From: Cystobacter fuscus DSM 2262
GTDB taxonomy: Bacteria; Myxococcota; Myxococcia; Myxococcales; Myxococcaceae
Reading direction: 5' to 3'
Assembly (NCBI RefSeq): GCF_000335475.2
Contig: NZ_ANAH02000006.1
Coordinates: 124,001 to 188,000, forward strand
DNA length: 64,000 nt
Under the pieces are notes generated by a model. It did not search any database, was not told the DNA's origin, and was given only the letters and a program-made list of their open reading frames with translations. How positions within the stretch are numbered: position 1 is the first letter of the stretch; the number at the start of each line of letters is the position of its first letter. The translations under genes were made by a program, and so were the position numbers. Positions 16,740-26,691 of the stretch are shown here, piece by piece.

Positions 16740-18407
16740 ATGAGACGTCACACCGCCACCCTCGCCCTCGCTCTGTGCGCCACGGGTTGCGCACCGGAGG
16801 AGGGCTCCCCGGGGGAGAACCCCGTCGACAGCCTCGCGCAGGTGGAGCAGGCCGAGTCGCTCACCGAGCCGTCCGAGGCCAATGCCATCCGGTTCCTCGA
16901 GCAGGCCACCTTCGGGCCCCGCCTCGCCAATGGGGTGAGCCCCCAGCCCATCGACAGCGTGGAGCACGTGGTGGACGTGGGCATCACCCAGGCCATCTCC
17001 GAGCAGCTCTCGGCGCCCCGCTACACGTACGACGGGACGACCACGAGCAAGGAGATCGGCTCCCAGTTCTTCTACAACGCCATCATGGGCAAGGATCAGC
17101 TGCGGCAGCGGGTGGCCTTCGCGCTGAGTCAGATCCTCGTCGCGACCTCGAATGGCATCAACGACAGCACGACCACGCCCGAGTCGGAGCCCAAGGTGGC
17201 GATGGCGGGCTATCTCAACCTGCTCTCCGCGAACGCCTTCGGCAATTTCCGCACCCTGCTGGACGCCATCACCCGCGACCCCGCCATGGGCAGCTACCTG
17301 GACATGGTGAACAACCGGGCGTTCGACACGGCGGGCAAGGCCATCGAGCCGAACGAGAACTACGCCCGGGAGCTGCTCCAGCTCTTCACGCTCGGGTTGC
17401 ACAAGCTGAACGACGACGGCACCGTGAAGCTCGACGCCAACGGCGTGCCGCTCCCCGCGTACACCGAGGCCCAGGTCCAGGCGTTCTCGCGAGCCCTCTC
17501 CGGGTGGACCTTCGCCAGCGCCACGGGCTGCCCCACCAAGGGCCGCAACAACCCGGCCAACTACGCCCAGCCGATGGTGGGCTGCGATGTCAATCACGAC
17601 TCCACGTCGCAGACGCTCCTGCGGGGCGTGGTGACGACGGCGGGAGCGAGCGCCACGGTGCACCTCAAGGAGGCGCTCGACAACATCTTCGCCGACCCGA
17701 ACCTGCCTCCGTTCATCTGCAAGCAGCTCATCCAACACCTCGTCACCAGCAATCCCAGCCCCGCGTACGTCAGCCGGGTGGTGGCTGTCTTCAAGAACAA
17801 TGGCAGTGGCGTACGGGGTGACCTGGGCGCGGTGGTCCGGAAGATCCTCGAGGACACCGAGGCGCGCGGCCCCCAGCCGCCGCTGTCGCTCTACGCCACC
17901 TTCGGCCGGCTCCGCCCGCCCGCGTTGTTCATCACCTCGACCATCCGGTGGTTGAACGGCACGCTGGATCAGACGGTGGACAAGAACCCGGGAGCCAAGC
18001 TCAACTCCTGGAGCAAGTCGCTCGGGCAGGAAGTGCCCAGGCCCTCGTCGGTCTTCAGCTACTACCCCCCCAACGCTCCCGCCCCGGGCGGCAACGGGCT
18101 GCTCGGCCCCGAGTTCGCCATCCTGGACACCGCGACGGCCACCGCGCGCGCCAACTTCGTGCACGACCTGCACTTCTCGAGCACGGCGGCGACCAATGGC
18201 ATCCTGATCGACTACAGCAAGCTGCCCGCGGACCCGAGCGACCTGGTGTATTGGCTCGGCCGCTACTGGCTCCATGACGCGGCGTCCTCGAACATCCAGC
18301 TCGCGGTCTACAACGCCATCGTCGATCCCCGCGCCGGCAGCACCCGCCGACAGAAGCTGGCCCTCTACCTCACGTCGCTCTCCCCCGAGTTCCAGATCCA
18401 GAGGTAA
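16740..18407 (+). CDS. DUF1800-family lipoprotein
   Basis: A 555-residue protein. MRRHTATLALALCATGC is a lipoprotein signal. The body carries DUF1800 hallmarks: EANAIRFLEQATFGPR, QLRQRVAFALSQILV, NRAFDTAGKAIEPNENYARE, LLQLFTLGLH and FICKQLIQHLV. DUF1800 genes are almost always paired with DUF1501, as here, the next gene starting four bases after this stop. The biochemical role of the pair is unknown; both are exported. ATG 16740 has AGGAGG seven bases upstream, which decides the start. Confidence 0.88.
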   Translation: MRRHTATLALALCATGCAPEEGSPGENPVDSLAQVEQAESLTEPSEANAIRFLEQATFGPRLANGVSPQPIDSVEHVVDVGITQAISEQLSAPRYTYDGTTTSKEIGSQFFYNAIMGKDQLRQRVAFALSQILVATSNGINDSTTTPESEPKVAMAGYLNLLSANAFGNFRTLLDAITRDPAMGSYLDMVNNRAFDTAGKAIEPNENYARELLQLFTLGLHKLNDDGTVKLDANGVPLPAYTEAQVQAFSRALSGWTFASATGCPTKGRNNPANYAQPMVGCDVNHDSTSQTLLRGVVTTAGASATVHLKEALDNIFADPNLPPFICKQLIQHLVTSNPSPAYVSRVVAVFKNNGSGVRGDLGAVVRKILEDTEARGPQPPLSLYATFGRLRPPALFITSTIRWLNGTLDQTVDKNPGAKLNSWSKSLGQEVPRPSSVFSYYPPNAPAPGGNGLLGPEFAILDTATATARANFVHDLHFSSTAATNGILIDYSKLPADPSDLVYWLGRYWLHDAASSNIQLAVYNAIVDPRAGSTRRQKLALYLTSLSPEFQIQR

Positions 18408-18411
18408 TCCC

Positions 18412-19935
18412 ATGAGCTCCTCACGACGCCAGTTCCTCCGGGCCACGGGCCTGCTCACCGCCGCCGCCACCCTTCCCCGCTGGTGGGGAGAAGCGCGCGC
18501 CGCCACCGCCGCCGGCTACGCGGGCCACCGCGCCGCGGTGTGTGTCTTCCTTCTGGGCGGCAACGACTCCAACAACCTCATCGTTCCCCGGCTCGCGACC
18601 CCCCATGCGCAGTACCTCGCGGCGCGGCCGAACATCGGCATCAAGCTGGCGGACCTGCTGCCCATCAACCCCGTGGGGACCGCCACCGGCTCCTATGGAC
18701 TGCACCCCTCGCTCACGAAGCTCCAGGCGCTCTTCGAGCAGGAGAAGGCCGCGGTGGTGTGCAACGTGGGGCCGCTCGTGTTGCCCATGAAGAAGACGGA
18801 CTACACCTCGGGCGCGGTGGCACGGCCGGACAACCTGTTCTCCCACTCCGACCAGCAGGACGCCTGGGCGAGCGGCATCGCGAACCCCTCCAGCGTCATC
18901 CTCCCCCTGCCGCTCATCGGCAAGGTGACCGGGTGGGGCGGCCGAGCCGCGGACAAGATCAGCGGACTGAACCCCGGGGAGTATCCGGAGGTGACCTCGT
19001 TCGGCGGCAAGGGGCTCTTCTCCCTGGGCGCCTCACGGCAGCCCATGACGGTGGCCAGCAATGGCACGCTCGGCTTCCGGGCCTCGAGCGACGCCGCCTT
19101 CGGCGCCCTGCAACAAGAGGCGCTCGCCGAGGTGCTGGCCCTCCACAACGATGTCACCCTGGAGGCCTCCTATGGTGACACGTTCTCCATGGCGCAGAGC
19201 TTCGCCAACTCGCGCACCACCGCGAAGGAGACCGCCTGGAACCTGCTCCCGCAGGCCACGCGCGAGGCCGTCGACGCCCTGTTCGTCCTGCCCACCGACG
19301 GCGGGGGCTGGACCCTGCCGCCCCAGCTCTACCAGGTCCTCCGGGACATCGTGGCGGGAGCGACTCCCGTGGCGAGCGGCGGCCTGGGCCTCAAGCGCCA
19401 GATGTTCTCGGTGGGGTTGGGCGGCTTCGATACCCACTCCGGGCAGGACACGGCCCAGCGCTCGTTGTTCAAACAGCTCGACTTCGCGCTCGACGCCTTC
19501 TACCGGGCGCTCGTGCTCGTCCAGACGGCCATTGGAGCCAACGCGCCACAGGCCACGCTCTTCACGATGAGCGACTTCAGCCGCACCCTCCGGGAGAACT
19601 CCGACAAGGGGACGGACCATGGCTGGGGAAGCCATGCCCTCGTCCTCGGGGATCGCGTCCTCGGGCGCCGGTTGTATGGCACGTTCCCCAACCTGGACCT
19701 GTCCAGCAACGCGGCGAACAACCCGGACACCGTCGACTCCAAGGGGCGTTGGATTCCCACGTTGTCCGTGGACCAGTACGCCCACTCCATCGTGTCGTGG
19801 TTGGGTTTGTCGACCACGGCGGAGCGCGACTACGTGTTCCCCAACATGAAGGACTACCTCGCCGCGGCGACCGCCAACGGCTTCCCGACCGCCGCGCGGC
19901 AGTCCAAGATCGCGTTCATGATGGCGGACGCGTAA
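18412..19935 (+). CDS. DUF1501-family protein with Tat signal
   Basis: A 507-residue DUF1501 protein of the alkaline-phosphatase/sulfatase-like superfamily. SSSRRQFLRATGLLTAAA near the start is a twin-arginine signal, so it is exported folded. Further family segments are VCVFLLGGNDSNNLIVPR, LGGFDTHSGQ, LFTMSDFSRTLRENSDKGTD and HGWGSHALVLGD. The Asp, His and Asn residues in these motifs correspond to metal-binding positions in the superfamily. It sits in an operon with the DUF1800 gene (four-base gap). Substrate unknown. Confidence 0.88.
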   Translation: MSSSRRQFLRATGLLTAAATLPRWWGEARAATAAGYAGHRAAVCVFLLGGNDSNNLIVPRLATPHAQYLAARPNIGIKLADLLPINPVGTATGSYGLHPSLTKLQALFEQEKAAVVCNVGPLVLPMKKTDYTSGAVARPDNLFSHSDQQDAWASGIANPSSVILPLPLIGKVTGWGGRAADKISGLNPGEYPEVTSFGGKGLFSLGASRQPMTVASNGTLGFRASSDAAFGALQQEALAEVLALHNDVTLEASYGDTFSMAQSFANSRTTAKETAWNLLPQATREAVDALFVLPTDGGGWTLPPQLYQVLRDIVAGATPVASGGLGLKRQMFSVGLGGFDTHSGQDTAQRSLFKQLDFALDAFYRALVLVQTAIGANAPQATLFTMSDFSRTLRENSDKGTDHGWGSHALVLGDRVLGRRLYGTFPNLDLSSNAANNPDTVDSKGRWIPTLSVDQYAHSIVSWLGLSTTAERDYVFPNMKDYLAAATANGFPTAARQSKIAFMMADA

Positions 19936-19963
19936 GGCCCGGGTGGCGCCAGGGGCAATATCC

Positions 19964-19992
19964 ACTCGCAGTCAAATGATTTGACTGTGAGT
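19964..19992. promoter_or_regulatory. 29-bp near-perfect hairpin between DUF1501 and PAAR genes
   Basis: The arms ACTCGCAGTCAAA (19964-19976) and TTTGACTGTGAGT (19980-19992) pair over 13 positions with a single G-T wobble around a TGA loop. It lies 28 bases after the DUF1501 stop and 72 before the PAAR start. There is no T-run, so it may be an operator for the toxin cassette, or a terminator or RNA 3'-end stabiliser for the upstream operon. Confidence 0.6.
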
Positions 19993-20064
19993 GCCGCCCC
20001 GTGAAAAGCTCCATTCTGGAGGGGGACGGCGGTGGGGGAGGAACCGCAAGACACGGGAGAGGCG

Positions 20065-20430
20065 ATGCCACCGGCTGCACGTGTCGGAGACCTACAGAGC
20101 TGTCCGCTGGTCAATCCAGGACCAGTTCCCCACATTGGAGGTCCCGTCAGCACGGGTGAGGATACGGTCATCATCGAGGGGCAACCCGCGGCCCGAGTTG
20201 GTGACCCCGCCCTCTGTACAGGTGTGGGGAGTGAAACGGCCCTGGGTTCAGGCTCGCCAACCGTCATTATCGGCAGGCAGAAGGCTGCTCGACTGGGCGA
20301 TACGTCGTGCCATGGCGGCAAGATCGTCACAGGCGCCGCGACAGTCTTCATTGGCGATGCGGGCTACAGCGCCATGAGCACTGCCCGTGAGAGTGGCGCA
20401 CCCTTCGTGAGCATCAGCACGGAGGAGTGA
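20065..20430 (+). CDS. PAAR-domain protein (type VI secretion spike tip)
   Basis: A 121-residue protein with repeated PAARVGD, QPAARVGDPALC and KAARLGDTSCHGG motifs and TVFIGDAGYSAM, the beta-strand repeats of the PAAR/DUF4150-type cone that caps VgrG in type VI secretion spikes and links effectors to it. ATG 20065 is taken; an in-frame GTG at 20032 would add 11 residues. It lies about 300 bases upstream of the RHS gene on the same strand. No VgrG, TssB/C or other secretion gene is in the window, so this is an orphan effector module. Confidence 0.85.
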   Translation: MPPAARVGDLQSCPLVNPGPVPHIGGPVSTGEDTVIIEGQPAARVGDPALCTGVGSETALGSGSPTVIIGRQKAARLGDTSCHGGKIVTGAATVFIGDAGYSAMSTARESGAPFVSISTEE

Positions 20431-20724
20431 GCCACGCGGCCACGACTTCCTTCAAGAAGGCCTTGAGACGGATTGCGGCACATCCGTGTCGAATACCCAT
20501 GTTGGGGGGGGGTGGGTGGCTGACTCCGGCCAGCCGCCAAGGCGGCAGTCGCGCGTCACCGACAGTCATCGCGCGGCGGTAGCCGACACGTAGCGCACGG
20601 AGCCGACGCGAAGGGGGAGTGCCCAGGTGGGCGTGACGTCGCCGGGCGCCGCGGCATCCTCTCGCTTCGTTTCTTCCCATGAACGAACCGTTGTCTACCT
20701 GCCCTGGCGGAAGGTGTCTCCCCC

Positions 20725-23700
20725 ATGAATTGGACGAAGAACAGTCCTTCACTCACGGCGTCCTCGCTGCCCTCCTGGATGCAGGTATCGGCGATTGATC
20801 TCGAGGCACTGCGGCAGGAGGGCCGCCAAGGAAGACTCTTCGCTGTTCTAGACGCCTGCCACACGCCACAGGTACTCGCGCGCGTGGCCGAGCTGGGTGA
20901 GCACCGAGGACGAATCCTGTACCGAGGCGCGGCGGCTCGAAACCTCGCGGAGCAGGCTCCCTATCTGGTCCACGTCGATGAAGAGTTGCTCGCGTGGATC
21001 CACTCGACGCTCTGGACCCAGCCCTGGGGCATATTCATCCAAGGCGCCCTCTCCTTCGAGGACCTCTTCGTCCACCTCCGAAAGTTCCTGACAGTCGATT
21101 CGCCGCATGGCGAGCGCTGGTTCTTCCGCTACTACGACCCGCGAGTGCTCCCGGCATTCCTCGCCGCGTGCTCCGACGAAGAGGCCAATGACTTCTTGGG
21201 CCCGGTACAAGCATTCTCCATCCTGGGGGCCGGGATGGAGGGCCTCCGGCTGGAAAGGGTGTCCCACTTCCGCGGGTCCGCCGCGGCGCGAACCCGAGCC
21301 GTAGGAACCCGGTTCCGGCTACGAGAACCGCACCTCACCGCGCTGCAGCCTCTCGCCCACCCGCATAGCTCGGACCGGCTCCTCCAGGGCTTGCGTGAGC
21401 GGGGACATGCCTTCAAGCGGGAACCGGCCACCGGGGATCTCGTCGGAAGTGACGCGCTCGGATACTCAACACGACTCACCCTGGGCGCTGACCACATGCC
21501 CCAGCGGCTCCTGACACCGGCGGGCGCTCTCTTCCAATTCGAGAATGACGCCAGGGGACAAGTGAAGACGCTGATCCTCCCTGGGGGGGCGAGGCTCTCG
21601 CTCAAGCGCGACACGAAAAACCGGCTGACCGAGGCAGGACAGGAAGGAGAAATCCCCTACCGATTCGGCTACGACGAGCAGGACCGCCTGCTCCACATCA
21701 CCTATCCGGATGGGACGTACGAGTCCCTGGACTACACGGAGGACGGCAAGGTAGCGGCCAGGCGCGACCGAGCGGGTGCGCTCCGGCGCTATAGCTACAA
21801 CTCCCGAGGCCATCTTGAAGCCTGTGCGAATCCACTCGGACGGCGCACGGCCCTCGAGGTCGACGAGGAGGGGCGGCTTGCGTCCATCACCCATCCGGAC
21901 GGCTCCCGGGAAAGCTTCGTTTACGATCCGTCTTCCCGGAAGGCGACCCAGACAACACGGGATGGGCGCACGGTCACGAGGCAGCTCAATGCCAACGGTC
22001 ACCTGGAGGAGATCCGCTGGGCGGATGGCTCCTCCGTCCGCCTGGAAATCACCCCTTCCGGGCGGTTGGACGCAGCCTCGAACGCACAGGCACATACGGC
22101 GTATACCTATGACGCAGAGGACCGGTTGCGCTCCGAGCATACCGGAGAGGCTGGCTTCACCTACGAGTACGACAAGGCGGGCCGACTCATTGCCTTGACG
22201 TCTTCGCGAGGAACCACGGTCCGCTATGAATACGACCCGGACGGCAAGCCCCTGTGCGTGCGTGCCTGGGGGAAGACGATCTCGCTCGAGTATGAGGCCT
22301 CTGGTGCCATTCAGCGTTTACGCTACGGCGCCGCCGTCATCGAGGAGCAGGAACATGCACGGTTTGGCCGGCGCTCCCACTCCCGTGTCACGGACGGCAA
22401 CAACCACTGCTTGAGCGAGCAGCGCTATATCTACGACGCGTGCGAGCGCCTGATCGCCCTCTATGACCGCCAATCGCCTGAAGCATGGCTCGAGCGCTCA
22501 TTCACATACGACCAGGGCAGCCGGCTGGTGTCAGAGCGGGTTCAACAGGGAAACCAGTCCCAACAATCCATCCACCATGCCTATGATGCCAATGGCAACC
22601 TGATACTCGATGGAAGCGTCCGCCGACAGTTTGGTCCGATGGACGAACCGCGAAGCCATGGTGACTTCCGGATCGAGTACGACGCACTCGGACAGGTCAC
22701 CCGGTTGCCAGGCCCCCACGGTGAGCTGGAGTGCCGCCACAACGCGGATGGAACACTCGGGGAACTTCAGGCAAGCGGCGTCCGCTGGAACTATACCTAT
22801 GATGCGCTGGGCCGTCGCATCACGGCCACGGACGGCCAGCGGACATGGCGCTATGGCTGGTCTGGTCTGCAATTGATATGGGAGGAGCAGTGTGAGGCCC
22901 CGGATGCGCCACCGGCTCGCCGTGAGTACGTCTACCTGCCCCAAGGGGTTTCACCCATCGCCTTCCACGAGGCTGGCCGGACGTACTGGATGCAGCAGGA
23001 TGCCCGCCAGGCGGTCATCGCCGTGTTCGATGACGAGGGACGTCTCGCTTGGAGGGCGCGCTACGATTCCTTTGGAAAGGCGCACATCGACGTAGGGCGC
23101 GTGCGGCAGCCCTGGCGCCTGGCGGGCCAGTACGAGGACGAGGACACGGGGCTCCACTACAATCTGGGGAGATACTACAGCCCATTGCTCAAGAGCTATC
23201 TGTCCCGCGATCCCGCGTGGTTCAAGGAGGGAGCAACCGGGTACAGTTACTGCGCCAACGACCCATGGAACCATATCGACCCCCACGCCCAGTGGGCTTG
23301 GATCGCCGCAGGAGCCATCATTGGGGCTGTCGTTGGGGGGGTGGTGGCGGCCCTCGAGGGCAAAAGCCCCATGCAGATCGCCGCCGCGGCCCTCGAGGGC
23401 GCCGTGACGGGGGCTGCCTTCGCGGTCAACCCCTTCCTGGGTGCCGCGGTCTTCGCGGCGGCCGACATCCTCCACCAGGGGCTGGAGAACGGTTGGTCGA
23501 ATATTTGTATATCCTGTGCGCTACTCAAGGCGGCCATCGTGCTGGCGGGCGGTTGGGTATTAGGCCATGCGATGGGCTTCGTCGCGAGGCGCATCGTCCG
23601 GGCCGTCAACGGCGCCAAGTTGGCGGCGGCCGTGGGGAAGTGGATACCTCGGTGGGCATTGCGTCCCTGGAAACTCCCGCCCAGCGTCCGGGGCTTCTTC

Positions 23701-24066
23701 ATCGAGGGCCACCTTCAAGGCAACCTGCCCTATGGGTTCAAGGTTTTTGACAAGTTCAACAGAGCAGCAGGAGTTGCCACCAGCATCAAATCATGTAACC
23801 TGTTCGCCAAGACCTACCAAAAGCCCGGCAACCTGGATAGACTACTCAAGGGATATATCAATAAAATGAGGAACTTCGCAGGCGACAGCAAAGGTGGAGT
23901 GACCATCCTCCCAGGAGACGTCACGACCCGGGTCCTCCAGGTCGCCGTACCAAAAGGTGCCGCCACCCCGGCGCAGCAGCAAGTGCTCAACAACGCGATT
24001 CAGCACGCCCAGAGTCAGAGTCGACCAGGGCTCAGAATCATCATGGAGATCATCGAGATTCCCTGA
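20725..24066 (+). CDS. RHS polymorphic toxin with N-terminal DUF4123 domain and nuclease-like tip
   Basis: A 1113-residue protein in three parts. Residues 36-165 read as a DUF4123 domain (RLFAVLDACHTPQVLARV, PYLVHVDEELLAWI, RWFFRYYDPRVLPAFL, FLGPVQAF), normally a separate chaperone gene for type VI effectors. Residues about 230-855 are RHS/YD repeats (YRFGYDEQDRLLHITYPDG, YTYDAEDRLRSE) ending in the core motif TGLHYNLGRYYSPLLKSYLS; the final DPxGL is degenerate. The variable tip (856-1113) begins with hydrophobic helices and ends in a module with RGFFIEGHL, FKVFDKF and ATSIKSCNL, resembling CdiA-type PD-(D/E)XK nucleases. The tip has lower G+C than the core, as in swapped RHS tips. Confidence 0.85.
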   Translation: MNWTKNSPSLTASSLPSWMQVSAIDLEALRQEGRQGRLFAVLDACHTPQVLARVAELGEHRGRILYRGAAARNLAEQAPYLVHVDEELLAWIHSTLWTQPWGIFIQGALSFEDLFVHLRKFLTVDSPHGERWFFRYYDPRVLPAFLAACSDEEANDFLGPVQAFSILGAGMEGLRLERVSHFRGSAAARTRAVGTRFRLREPHLTALQPLAHPHSSDRLLQGLRERGHAFKREPATGDLVGSDALGYSTRLTLGADHMPQRLLTPAGALFQFENDARGQVKTLILPGGARLSLKRDTKNRLTEAGQEGEIPYRFGYDEQDRLLHITYPDGTYESLDYTEDGKVAARRDRAGALRRYSYNSRGHLEACANPLGRRTALEVDEEGRLASITHPDGSRESFVYDPSSRKATQTTRDGRTVTRQLNANGHLEEIRWADGSSVRLEITPSGRLDAASNAQAHTAYTYDAEDRLRSEHTGEAGFTYEYDKAGRLIALTSSRGTTVRYEYDPDGKPLCVRAWGKTISLEYEASGAIQRLRYGAAVIEEQEHARFGRRSHSRVTDGNNHCLSEQRYIYDACERLIALYDRQSPEAWLERSFTYDQGSRLVSERVQQGNQSQQSIHHAYDANGNLILDGSVRRQFGPMDEPRSHGDFRIEYDALGQVTRLPGPHGELECRHNADGTLGELQASGVRWNYTYDALGRRITATDGQRTWRYGWSGLQLIWEEQCEAPDAPPARREYVYLPQGVSPIAFHEAGRTYWMQQDARQAVIAVFDDEGRLAWRARYDSFGKAHIDVGRVRQPWRLAGQYEDEDTGLHYNLGRYYSPLLKSYLSRDPAWFKEGATGYSYCANDPWNHIDPHAQWAWIAAGAIIGAVVGGVVAALEGKSPMQIAAAALEGAVTGAAFAVNPFLGAAVFAAADILHQGLENGWSNICISCALLKAAIVLAGGWVLGHAMGFVARRIVRAVNGAKLAAAVGKWIPRWALRPWKLPPSVRGFFIEGHLQGNLPYGFKVFDKFNRAAGVATSIKSCNLFAKTYQKPGNLDRLLKGYINKMRNFAGDSKGGVTILPGDVTTRVLQVAVPKGAATPAQQQVLNNAIQHAQSQSRPGLRIIMEIIEIP

Positions 24067-24068
24067 CC

Positions 24069-24494
24069 ATGCCAGCCAGAGCCACTATCTACATCTGTGA
24101 CGGGATGTTCTACGTCCCCACCATCGGCGCCGCGGAAGTGGGATGGGTCGACATCGAGCCCATTCTCAAGGCCGAGGCCGAGGGCCTCGCCGAGGCCCTC
24201 CGCTCGTCATTGGCACGAGGAAACCCCGAAGCTCCGTCGCCTGGACGGGATCCAGACAAGGCACTCATCGTCAAGGCGACGGGCTCCAAGAAGTGGAGGG
24301 ACTTCGAGAAGCGGGCGCTCAGCGTCACCATTCTATGTCACCCCGACCACTACGAGATCATTCCGATGATCAAGAACAAGCTGAAACGGTGGTCTTTCAA
24401 TCATGAGCAGACGGCTCGCATTCCCATTGATGCTGGCCTGGAGGGGGTTGCGCAGTGGGCCGCCAGCTATTTGAAGAGCCATAATGAGCCCTGA
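24069..24494 (+). CDS. Probable cognate immunity protein of the RHS toxin
   Basis: A 141-residue soluble protein starting two bases after the RHS stop. It has no signal peptide or membrane segment, as expected for an antidote to a cytoplasmic nuclease. The visible segments IYICDGMFYVPTIGAAEVGW and MIKNKLKRWSFNHEQTARIP do not belong to a family I recognise. The immunity role is inferred only from position and size. Its G+C is lower than the genome's, like the toxin tip it follows. Confidence 0.7.
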   Translation: MPARATIYICDGMFYVPTIGAAEVGWVDIEPILKAEAEGLAEALRSSLARGNPEAPSPGRDPDKALIVKATGSKKWRDFEKRALSVTILCHPDHYEIIPMIKNKLKRWSFNHEQTARIPIDAGLEGVAQWAASYLKSHNEP

Positions 24495-24607
24495 CCATCT
24501 GCGTGGTCGTCGAGCACTCGTGAGACGGGAGGCGCTCCGCCCCAGGGTATGGCCAGCCCAGCGCGTGCTCGCCCGCGGGCACCATCATCCAAGCAAACCC
24601 GCCGCGA

Positions 24608-24640
24608 GGCCGCAATCCGTGTCCTGACGGATTCGCGGCC
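24608..24640 (+). terminator. Two-part hairpin after the immunity gene
   Basis: GGCCGC at 24608-24613 pairs with GCGGCC at 24635-24640, and inside it ATCCGT at 24615-24620 pairs with ACGGAT at 24627-24632 around a six-base loop. It lies 114 bases after the immunity stop and 51 before the helicase start. No T-run follows. A transcription terminator for the toxin cassette is the simplest reading. Confidence 0.5.
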
Positions 24641-24690
24641 CCGTGCTGGGTTGCTACCCGTACGCTTCTCCTTCCACCCAGAGGTGTACG

Positions 24691-26594
24691 GTGTCCTCAC
24701 TGAACGCCGACCAGCAACGACGGGTCGACCATCAACTGCGACTGCTCGCCACCGTGCGCGCCCAGCATCCGGGCGGAGCACCCCCGTACTTCGCCCACAT
24801 GCGGCTGGAGACCGGCCCGCGCGAGGTGGATGTGCTGCTCGCCTCCAGCACCCACGTCGGCCCGTCCCTCTCCCTCATCGACTGGCGGACAGCCCCCCCT
24901 CGCGGAGGTCTTCTTCGCCTACGAGGAGGGCGAGGAGTACGACGTCGAGGTGGGCGAGCGGGTGGTGTCGGGCAGGCTGCTCGAGAAGAACCTGCTCGGC
25001 TTCGAGGCGGGGGCGCTCGTGTGGATCGACACGGGCGAGGAGACCACGCCTGGAGTGCACCGGGGCGGACTGGCGCCAGAACGAGGACGTGCCCCGGCCC
25101 CACCTGCCCCCCCGCCCCGCCGAGGTCCGCCAACCCTTCCGCTCGCCCCTGGAGGTGCGGCTCGACCCCGCCCAGCAGCGCGTCGTGGACCTGCCCCGGG
25201 ACCGGAGCGTGCTCCTGCTCGGGGAGGCGGGTTTCGGAAAGACGACGGTGGCGCTGCACCGGCTGGTCGAGCTCCAGCGGGAGGCGGGCCCTGGGTTCCG
25301 AGGCGCGGTGCGCGTCCCCACGGAGGGGTTGAGCCGGCTCACCCGGCTGATGCTCGAGCGCCGGGGCGTCGAGGGAATCGACGTGTGGACGTACGCACAG
25401 TGGGCCGCGTCCGTGGCCCGGCGCGTCTTCAAGGATCTGCCCCGGCGCGAGAGCGTGGATGCGACGTCCGGAGGGATTCGCCTCAAGCGCCATCCCGCGC
25501 TGCGCGGCATCCTGGAGGAGTTCATCCAGCGGCATCCCAGCCCCGTACGGGACGAGGATCGGCCCACCAGTTCCTGCGCCCGCGCCTCGCGCGTGGACCT
25601 GGAGCACTTGTTTGGAGACCGCTCCTGGATGGAACGAGTCCTCTCCGCCATGGCGGGCGCCCTCCCCCTCACGGTGGCCGCCGAGGTGACGGAGCACACG
25701 CGCATTCAATTCCTGGATCCCACGGAGATCGAATACGCCCACGTGGATCGCGAGAACCTCGTCACCGTCGATGGCCAACGCATCGACGCAGGCACGCCGA
25801 TGGAGGACGCGGACAGCGTCGACACCGAGGACTACGCGGTTCTCTTCGAGTTGGAGCGGCTCAGGACCCGGGCCGATGGAGCGAAGCCTGGCGCCCTCGC
25901 GGCGTATGACTGCATGGTGGTCGACGAAGCCCAGGAATTCGCGCATCTGGAGCTCGCGCTCCTGCGCCGCGGGCTGCGGCCCGGAGGCACCTTCATCGTC
26001 TCCGGAGACGCGGCACAGCAGGTGGACCCCACCTCGTTCTTCGGCGGATGGGACGCGGTGTTGGAGGAACTCGCGGTGCCCACGGCCGAGCGCGCCGTGC
26101 TGGAGGTGAGCTACCGCTGCCCGGACGATGTCACGGCACTCGCCCGTTGCCTCATCGACCCGGAGCGCGTGGCCCTTCGCGCGCCTCCCTCCATCACCCA
26201 CTGCCGGCGGGACAACCTGTTCCATCTGGCGGTCTGGCTCACGCGGGAGTCGCGCGCCCTGCTGACGGAGGATCCCTCGGCGAGTCTGGCGATCATCTGC
26301 CGCTCTCCCGAGGCGGCGAGGACCTTCGCGCATGCCCTCCAGCACGGGCCTCCCGCGAGGCTCGCGCTCGCGGGGCAGTTCGAGTTCCGGCCCGGGGTCA
26401 CCGTGACGTGCGTCCAGGAGCTCAAGGGCCTCGAGTTCGACTGCGTGCTCATCCCAGACACCACGGCGAGCACCTACCCGGACACGCCCGAGTCCCGCCG
26501 TGCGCTGTACGTCGCCGTCACCCGCGCGACCCATCGGCTGGGGCTCGGGAGTGCCGGAGCCTGGAGCCCGTTGCTCACGAGCGCTCCCCGGTAG
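24691..26594 (+). pseudogene. UvrD/HelD-type superfamily I helicase, two frameshifts
   Basis: The protein must be read in three successive frames. Frame A from GTG 24691 gives SSLNADQQRRVDHQLRLL...SLIDWRTAP. A seven-C run (24893-24899) then shifts to a frame giving LAEVFFAYEEGEEYDVEVGE. Near 25045 a second shift leads to the long frame with all helicase motifs: Walker A LLLGEAGFGKTTVA, Walker B VVDEAQEF, VSGDAAQQVDP, EVSYRCP, GLEFDCVLIPD and ALYVAVTRATHRL. Both shifts are +1. The frame after the second shift is intact to 26594, so either the gene is newly broken or the assembly has errors. The ATPase resembles HelD/UvrD ATPases that act on RNA polymerase or DNA. Confidence 0.8.
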
Positions 26595-26691
26595 CGTGTT
26601 GGAACACCGGGCCGCCATGAAGTGTGCGGCGTCGAGCAGGAACGGGGCGACACCGCCACCCGACTCAACGCGCGGTGATAGCCTCGAGTAC

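Noticed and set aside
23278-23620. The hydrophobic helices of the RHS tip as a pore-forming toxin
   Set aside because: They are followed by a nuclease-like module and a soluble immunity candidate, so they more likely help the tip cross a membrane; pore formation was not adopted as the main call.
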